From an uncultured Clostridia bacterium (GTDB lineage Bacteria; Bacillota; Clostridia; Oscillospirales; Acutalibacteraceae): a DNA stretch of 64,000 bases. Both the position numbers and the translations under genes were made by a program. The stretch is taken from the NCBI GenBank assembly GCA_947623205.1, contig CANQGM010000012.1, positions 1 through 64,000 on the forward strand, read 5' to 3'. Shown piece after piece: positions 60,654 through 64,000 of the stretch. How positions within the stretch are numbered: position 1 is the stretch's first letter; every line of letters begins with the position of its first letter. The notes beneath the pieces were generated by a model that was not told the DNA's origin, did not search any database, and saw only the letters and a list, made by a program, of their open reading frames with translations.

Positions 60654-60989
60654 TTAAAGAATAAATCCTACCGTTTTTTCGGTTGAATCTACTACAAGAT
60701 ATTCCCTGCCTGCGGTGCCTTCGGAAACCGAGCCGTTTGCCTCGGCAACAAGCTTTTTATATCCGACGTCAATTTTTGCGCCTGCGTTAATTGTTACATA
60801 GCCTGAAAGCTGTACTGCGGCATAACCGTCTCGTACGCCTACGCAAACTCCGCAGAATGTGTCGCTTTCAGCGCACTTTGCAACTGTGCCGTTTGCGCTC
60901 ATTTTTACCAGAACTCCTGCTTCTGTAATACTGTCGTCTGCCATAAAAGTTACAACATTTTCGCCGTAACCGTTAAAATTTACATTCAT
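60654..60989 (-). CDS. small capsid-associated (decoration-like) protein
   Basis: 111 aa, beta-rich, no export signal. The pattern AGVLVKMSANGTVAKCAESD, then FCGVCVGVRDGYAAVQLSG and GREYLVVDSTEKTVGFIL, resembles DUF2190-type or head decoration/fibre base proteins. It sits between protease and capsid genes, the classic place for a decoration protein. GGAGG ribosome site. Confidence 0.6.
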   Translation of the reverse strand: MNVNFNGYGENVVTFMADDSITEAGVLVKMSANGTVAKCAESDTFCGVCVGVRDGYAAVQLSGYVTINAGAKIDVGYKKLVAEANGSVSEGTAGREYLVVDSTEKTVGFIL

Positions 60990-61001
60990 ATTTTACCTCC
61001 G

Positions 61002-61997
61002 TTAAATTTTAAACTGACCGTTTGAAGCGGTCTTATCTTTGCTGTTTTCATTGTAAAGCTGCGGCACAGGCGGAATTATCTCTCTTTTTTTCTTTTCAAA
61101 AGCGGTCTTAAATTCCTTTAACTGCGCCACCGTCATTGACTTTGCAATGCACTCCATTGTTTCTCTTGAAATGTCGGGCTGAATTACCGCTGACAATCTT
61201 AAAACCTCGCTTGTCAGGCTTTGTCGGTAATATACGCCATCATTCGCCGCCTGTTTTAAAGTCTTAATGTAATTACTCAGCTTTTCGCAGTCGTTTCCGC
61301 CGAGAGTTACCTGCTTTTTTTCATCAAGGCATTTTAAAATATCTTCCATTTTCATTTCCTTTCCCGATTTTTTGAGTGACTTTGTGACGCCTGCCTTTCT
61401 TTGCGACGGCACCGCAACAAAGCTCCACTCATATGCGTCAGACGGATTTATAAGCTCTCCGCAGCACAGTTTTGAATCGTATGTTTCACCCTTTCGGTGC
61501 GAACACAGGTCAATGTTTTTACCGCATATGCTGCACACAACTTCTTCAACGGCGCATCCAACGCTTACTTCTTTTACAATTCCGCTGTCCAGTAACAGGA
61601 TAACGTCTTTGTTTTTTTCGCTTACCGGCATATATGCTCTTGCCTTTAGTCTGAAATAGTCGTCGCCTGCCGTTGTTTTTTGACCTTGTACGGCCTCAAC
61701 ATGACAGTCAAAAATTCTTGCCGTCTGGTTTTTTGCACTCGGATCGTGGTCAAAAATTCCGGTTTTGCCCACAAAAAGTTTTTCAAGCTCAAAAAGCGCC
61801 TCAACTGTAAAGCGTTCACCGTCGCGGTCAATGTCATTGTCGCATAGAATTACCGAGAACACATAAACCTCATCTTTACTAAGCGCTCTGCGTGTGTAAT
61901 TGTTAATCAGCGCAAGCTCCTCATCCGTCACTTCGTTTTTATCGCTGCTCTGCACCTTGCCGAAAACAGCGTCCTTTTTCAAATGTCCTTTATTCAT
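61002..61997 (-). CDS. prohead protease-like protein with zinc finger and scaffold tail
   Basis: 331 aa. Residues about 40-205 resemble an HK97/S78-type prohead protease: FDHDPSAKNQTARI with a candidate His near 80, and VKEVSVGC with a candidate Ser near 142. Inserted in it is a Cys-rich site (CSICGKNIDLCSH and later CCGEL, about 153-175) likely to bind zinc. The C-terminal helices (about 215-331) may act as scaffold. Eight-base overlap with the portal gene. Confidence 0.7.
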   Translation of the reverse strand: MNKGHLKKDAVFGKVQSSDKNEVTDEELALINNYTRRALSKDEVYVFSVILCDNDIDRDGERFTVEALFELEKLFVGKTGIFDHDPSAKNQTARIFDCHVEAVQGQKTTAGDDYFRLKARAYMPVSEKNKDVILLLDSGIVKEVSVGCAVEEVVCSICGKNIDLCSHRKGETYDSKLCCGELINPSDAYEWSFVAVPSQRKAGVTKSLKKSGKEMKMEDILKCLDEKKQVTLGGNDCEKLSNYIKTLKQAANDGVYYRQSLTSEVLRLSAVIQPDISRETMECIAKSMTVAQLKEFKTAFEKKKREIIPPVPQLYNENSKDKTASNGQFKI

Positions 61998-63147
61998 TTA
62001 CTTCCTCCAAACCGATTTCGTTTTCTATCTGCATAGCCTGTGCATTGTTAAGCCTTGCCTGTGAAAGTTCAACCGCATCCTGTAAATTGATGTCATTCCA
62101 TTCAATTTTAAAATCGCTGTTATATCCGTTCAGTCTAAGCTGAGCGGTTATTATTTTTGAAATAACAGGCTCGACTACCGTTCTGTAATACTCCAACTCA
62201 CTTGTAAGAATGTCAGCCTGCTGTTTGCTCATTCTTTCGGTGCTTGACCAGGAAAGTCCAAGTAAAAACGGCGGTATTCCGAGCTTTGCGAGTATTTGCT
62301 CCAATATATGACGAATCGGCACGTCACAATCGGGCATTTGGCTTTCCGCTCCAATTACCTTAACGCTAACATTTCCAACCGAAACAAAGTCACATACGTT
62401 GTGACTGCGCATTGCTTTTTTCCACTCATCCGCAATAAGCTGAGCGTTTTCTTTTGTAAAGGTCCCGCCGTTTGAATCGGGATTATATGTGACCACAAAG
62501 CGTATGTCGCCTACTCTTTCCCAGTTTGTTTTTATCGAACCGAATATTCTAAGCAAAATTGAGCTTACAAACGGCAAACCGCTCATAATGGAAGTTCCGT
62601 GTACAGTACCAGGCTTTGGATTAAGCAAAGTTGCAAGCACAAGATTTTGATATTTTACGGGAGTTGTACCGTCAATGTCATTTCGGCACACTATCAGATT
62701 AAGCGGAGATTTGTCCGCTTTTATTTCAACGTCCTCAAGGCTTGCATTGTACAGCGATTCAATATTTCCGCCGTCCGTTCCGAGAACCATCTCACCCACC
62801 GCTTCTCCAAAGGTAAGCAAAGAATCAAGATATGTATAAATAAAATTATTCAATCCTTTTGATGAACCGTTTATATTTACATTTTTAATAAAATCATTTG
62901 CAATCTGCTGGCAAAGCTTATCTTCTGACACAACTCTAAATCTGCCTATCAGTCTGACTATTTTGCATATTGCTGCGTCAATTACGGGTACAGATTCTCT
63001 GAGCGAGGCATACAGTTCACGCTCTGCTCTGGTTTGTCCTTCAAAACGTGAATAACTTAAAGGACCGGTCTCTTTCTGCTTTGGCACCGTCTGCACAATG
63101 GCAGTGCTTTGAGAGCTTGAATTTTTTTTCTTTCTGCCAAACTTCAA
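61990..63147 (-). CDS. phage portal protein
   Basis: 385 aa from TTG 63147 after GGAGGAAA. Portal features: SVPVIDAAICKIVRLIG near residue 52, LLTFGEAVGEMVLG near 108, PKPGTVHGTSIMSGLPFV near 185, GIPPFLLGLSW near 307, then STERMSKQQADILTSE helix. Forms the DNA entry ring of the head. 14 bases after the terminase. Confidence 0.85.
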   Translation of the reverse strand: MKFGRKKKNSSSQSTAIVQTVPKQKETGPLSYSRFEGQTRAERELYASLRESVPVIDAAICKIVRLIGRFRVVSEDKLCQQIANDFIKNVNINGSSKGLNNFIYTYLDSLLTFGEAVGEMVLGTDGGNIESLYNASLEDVEIKADKSPLNLIVCRNDIDGTTPVKYQNLVLATLLNPKPGTVHGTSIMSGLPFVSSILLRIFGSIKTNWERVGDIRFVVTYNPDSNGGTFTKENAQLIADEWKKAMRSHNVCDFVSVGNVSVKVIGAESQMPDCDVPIRHILEQILAKLGIPPFLLGLSWSSTERMSKQQADILTSELEYYRTVVEPVISKIITAQLRLNGYNSDFKIEWNDINLQDAVELSQARLNNAQAMQIENEIGLEEVNE

Positions 63148-63161
63148 GCTGTGTTTTCCTC

Positions 63162-64000
63162 CTATCTTTCAGCGGCAACCGCAAAAAACGCATTACCGCC
63201 GTCAATTACCGTGGAAACAAAATAACGCAAATCGTCCATTGCATGGTCGTTCTCCTTAACAGGCAGATCATCCTGCTTGGCGCTGTCCCATCTGTAAAGC
63301 GAAAACTCCCTGCGTATCGCCCTGCAGTTATTACAGATTTTTACGCTGCCGTCTTTAAGCAGCTGGGACGCGCGACGTATTCCGTTTACCACATTGTTCT
63401 GCGCAGGCGTGACCCTGAACTCGCCGTGACGTCGGATAACTTCAATAAAGCTCGCCGCCGACGGGTCAACAACCACCTGCGAAATCTGTCTTCCGCTCAC
63501 AAGGCTGCAAAGCGACTTATAGTGTTCTTCATCCGTCTTTTGAAATCCCTCGGCGCGAGAATCAAAGTAGTATTCGTCTATTCTGTACCATACGCCGTTT
63601 TGTTTGCCCCATAAACCGAACGACGCGGGATTTACCGTACCGTAATCGCACGATACTGCAAACTGTGAAAACTCACCGTGCGGCACATCGCAATACATTT
63701 TTTCATCCGCCATAAACGGATAAACCGCGCCGTGCACCGCAACCCATCTGCCTTTAACAAACCTCTCATAAAATACACCCGAATACAGGTTTTCATATCT
63801 CTGCTTTACTTCATTTGAAAGCGCAGGATTGTCTTTCATTGTAAAATGCAGATAAAGAGCGTTTTTGTCCTTAGCCTTTTTTATCCATTCCAGGTAAAAC
63901 CAGTGTTCGGGATATTCGGGATTGCAGTTAAACCAAAATCTTGAACCTGTCACCGAACATCTTGCGAGCGCCTGTTCCACAAATGAGCGCGGCATAAGCG
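63162..64000 (-). CDS. phage terminase large subunit (C-terminal part; runs off the window)
   Basis: At least 278 residues are visible; the ATPase part lies beyond base 64000. The visible start LMPRSFVEQALAR is the end of the ATPase domain (NCNPEYPEHWFY follows). The RNase H-like nuclease carries metal-binding acids in SCDYGTVNPASFG, VVDPSAASF and DHAMDDLRYFV. Closest in style to PBSX-type terminases. No sign of a frameshift in the visible part. Confidence 0.88.
   Translation of the reverse strand, partial: LMPRSFVEQALARCSVTGSRFWFNCNPEYPEHWFYLEWIKKAKDKNALYLHFTMKDNPALSNEVKQRYENLYSGVFYERFVKGRWVAVHGAVYPFMADEKMYCDVPHGEFSQFAVSCDYGTVNPASFGLWGKQNGVWYRIDEYYFDSRAEGFQKTDEEHYKSLCSLVSGRQISQVVVDPSAASFIEVIRRHGEFRVTPAQNNVVNGIRRASQLLKDGSVKICNNCRAIRREFSLYRWDSAKQDDLPVKENDHAMDDLRYFVSTVIDGGNAFFAVAAER

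Noticed and set aside
1..64000. tRNA, rRNA, IS element and CRISPR genes
   Set aside because: I looked for cloverleaf ends, transposase-like frames and short spaced repeats and saw none that I can support inside the window.

Overview
The window looks like a chromosomal segment of a low-GC, spore-forming anaerobic Firmicute, most likely a gut Ruminococcaceae/Oscillospirales relative. Evidence: a small acid-soluble spore protein, a CotF-type coat protein, a Leu T-box, AGGAGG-type ribosome binding sites, pyruvate phosphate dikinase beside pyruvate kinase, an acetate kinase, and a dockerin/cohesin pair of the kind found in fibre-degrading ruminococci. Placement is inferred from gene content only.

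Layout. 1-540: an rRNA-type leader and promoter pointing left out of the window, then a T-box leader for leuA. 562-11,000: housekeeping genes (leuA, nadBC, hflX, a PAP2 phosphatase, a GlmU-like left-handed beta-helix protein, superoxide dismutase, CotF, aroK, pyk). 11,270-14,300: a secreted CotH-like protein ending in a dockerin, divergent from a membrane-anchored protein ending in a cohesin-like domain. 14,400-18,650: a sortase-assembled pilus operon (backbone pilin, class C sortase, LPXTG accessory pilin, second sortase). 18,900-28,700: membrane protein, PrsA-like lipoprotein, mfd, tmcAL, ackA, small membrane proteins, and bioY under an apparent BirA operator.

28,800-48,200 is an RHS/WapA-like polymorphic-toxin locus read leftward. 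It has one full-length secreted 2131-aa RHS protein and two 5'-truncated RHS cassettes that carry a near-identical core (1240 and 740 bp) joined to different C-terminal tips. Each tip is followed at once by an exported or membrane-anchored protein, the candidate immunity or partner gene. Two tips are paralogous (shared H-x3-D-x3-H motif) and both are followed by paralogous BspA-type leucine-rich lipoproteins. The third has a His/Cys tip and is followed, with a one-base stop/start overlap, by a propeller-like protein with a homologue 5 kb downstream. Further downstream lie small unrelated genes mixed with scraps of RHS and partner genes, the usual picture of orphan cassettes left by recombination.

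48,400-54,250: SASP, pth, prs, a stand-alone GlmU-type uridylyltransferase domain, and ppdK. 54,300-64,000: a tightly overlapping leftward block of phage structural genes (large terminase, portal, protease, capsid, connectors, tube-like protein, LysM hub, baseplate). In the visible part there is no tape measure, tail sheath, tail fibre, lysis or integration gene. The chain passes from a tube-like gene through a 48-codon gene straight to the hub/baseplate genes, suggesting a very short-tailed or domesticated particle.
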